Source: Holosporales bacterium
GTDB taxonomy: Bacteria > Pseudomonadota > Alphaproteobacteria > Caedimonadales > UBA9215
Reading direction: 5' to 3'
NCBI GenBank assembly: GCA_003503995.1
Contig: DOCA01000210.1
Coordinates: 1-5,432 of the forward strand
DNA length: 5,432 nt
Under the pieces are notes generated by a model. The model ran no database searches, was not told the origin of the DNA, and saw only the letters and a list, made by a program, of their open reading frames with translations. This document shows, one piece after another, positions 5,411 to 5,432 of this stretch. The position numbers and the translations under genes were made by a program. Within the stretch, counting starts at the first letter, position 1; every line of letters begins with the position of its first letter.

Positions 5411-5432
5411 GAGATATAGCTAAAAGTTGTGT

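Noticed and set aside
5414..5421. ATATAGCT near the right edge as another fic operator half-site
   Set aside because: It is a single AT-rich 8-mer without a partner at the expected spacing, so chance is the simpler explanation.
5394..5423. Short + strand peptide after a GGAG at 5378-5381
   Set aside because: It ends after nine codons, the spacing to the ATG is 12 bases, and the GGAG sits next to the predicted hipBA control repeats.

Overview
The window is a compact accessory region made almost entirely of regulatory enzymes that act by post-translational modification, plus one site-specific recombinase. The DNA is moderately AT-rich, with bacterial Shine-Dalgarno sites and bacterial protein families. 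The P4-type (DUF4102) tyrosine integrase and the two HipA subfamilies suggest a proteobacterium, perhaps an alphaproteobacterium. That is inferred from protein style only: no rRNA, tRNA or other taxonomic marker is present.

Layout. (1) 1-755, + strand: the C-terminal kinase half of a HipA-family toxin kinase, cut by the left window edge. (2) 756-958: a convergent intergenic stretch with no gene, holding inverted and direct repeats of unclear role. (3) 959-2083, - strand: a complete Fic protein (DUF4172 N-terminus, inhibitory helix, Fic core, C-terminal winged helix). (4) 2084-2180: the fic control region, with two exact-spacing 28-bp palindromic units that cover the predicted promoter, ribosome binding site and start codon. 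(5) 2181-2383: non-coding, with candidate terminators for the integrase. (6) 2384-3547, - strand: a complete tyrosine integrase. (7) 3548-3717: non-coding, upstream of the integrase. (8) 3718-5040 and 5040-5291, - strand: a complete hipBA operon with a TAATG stop/start overlap. (9) 5292-5432: the hipBA control region with two interleaved inverted repeats.

How the parts relate. hipB-hipA is a classical type II toxin-antitoxin operon: HipB should neutralise the HipA Ser/Thr kinase and repress the operon. The Fic protein appears to carry its own safety devices: an inhibitory motif for enzyme activity and a DNA-binding domain that may bind the repeats at its own promoter. The left-hand HipA belongs to a different subfamily from the complete one, so the cluster holds two non-redundant kinases and one predicted AMP transferase beside an integrase. 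That is consistent with a mobile island or stability module, but no attachment site or island boundary could be identified. The most novel-looking signal is the fic operator array; the hipBA interleaved repeats come second.
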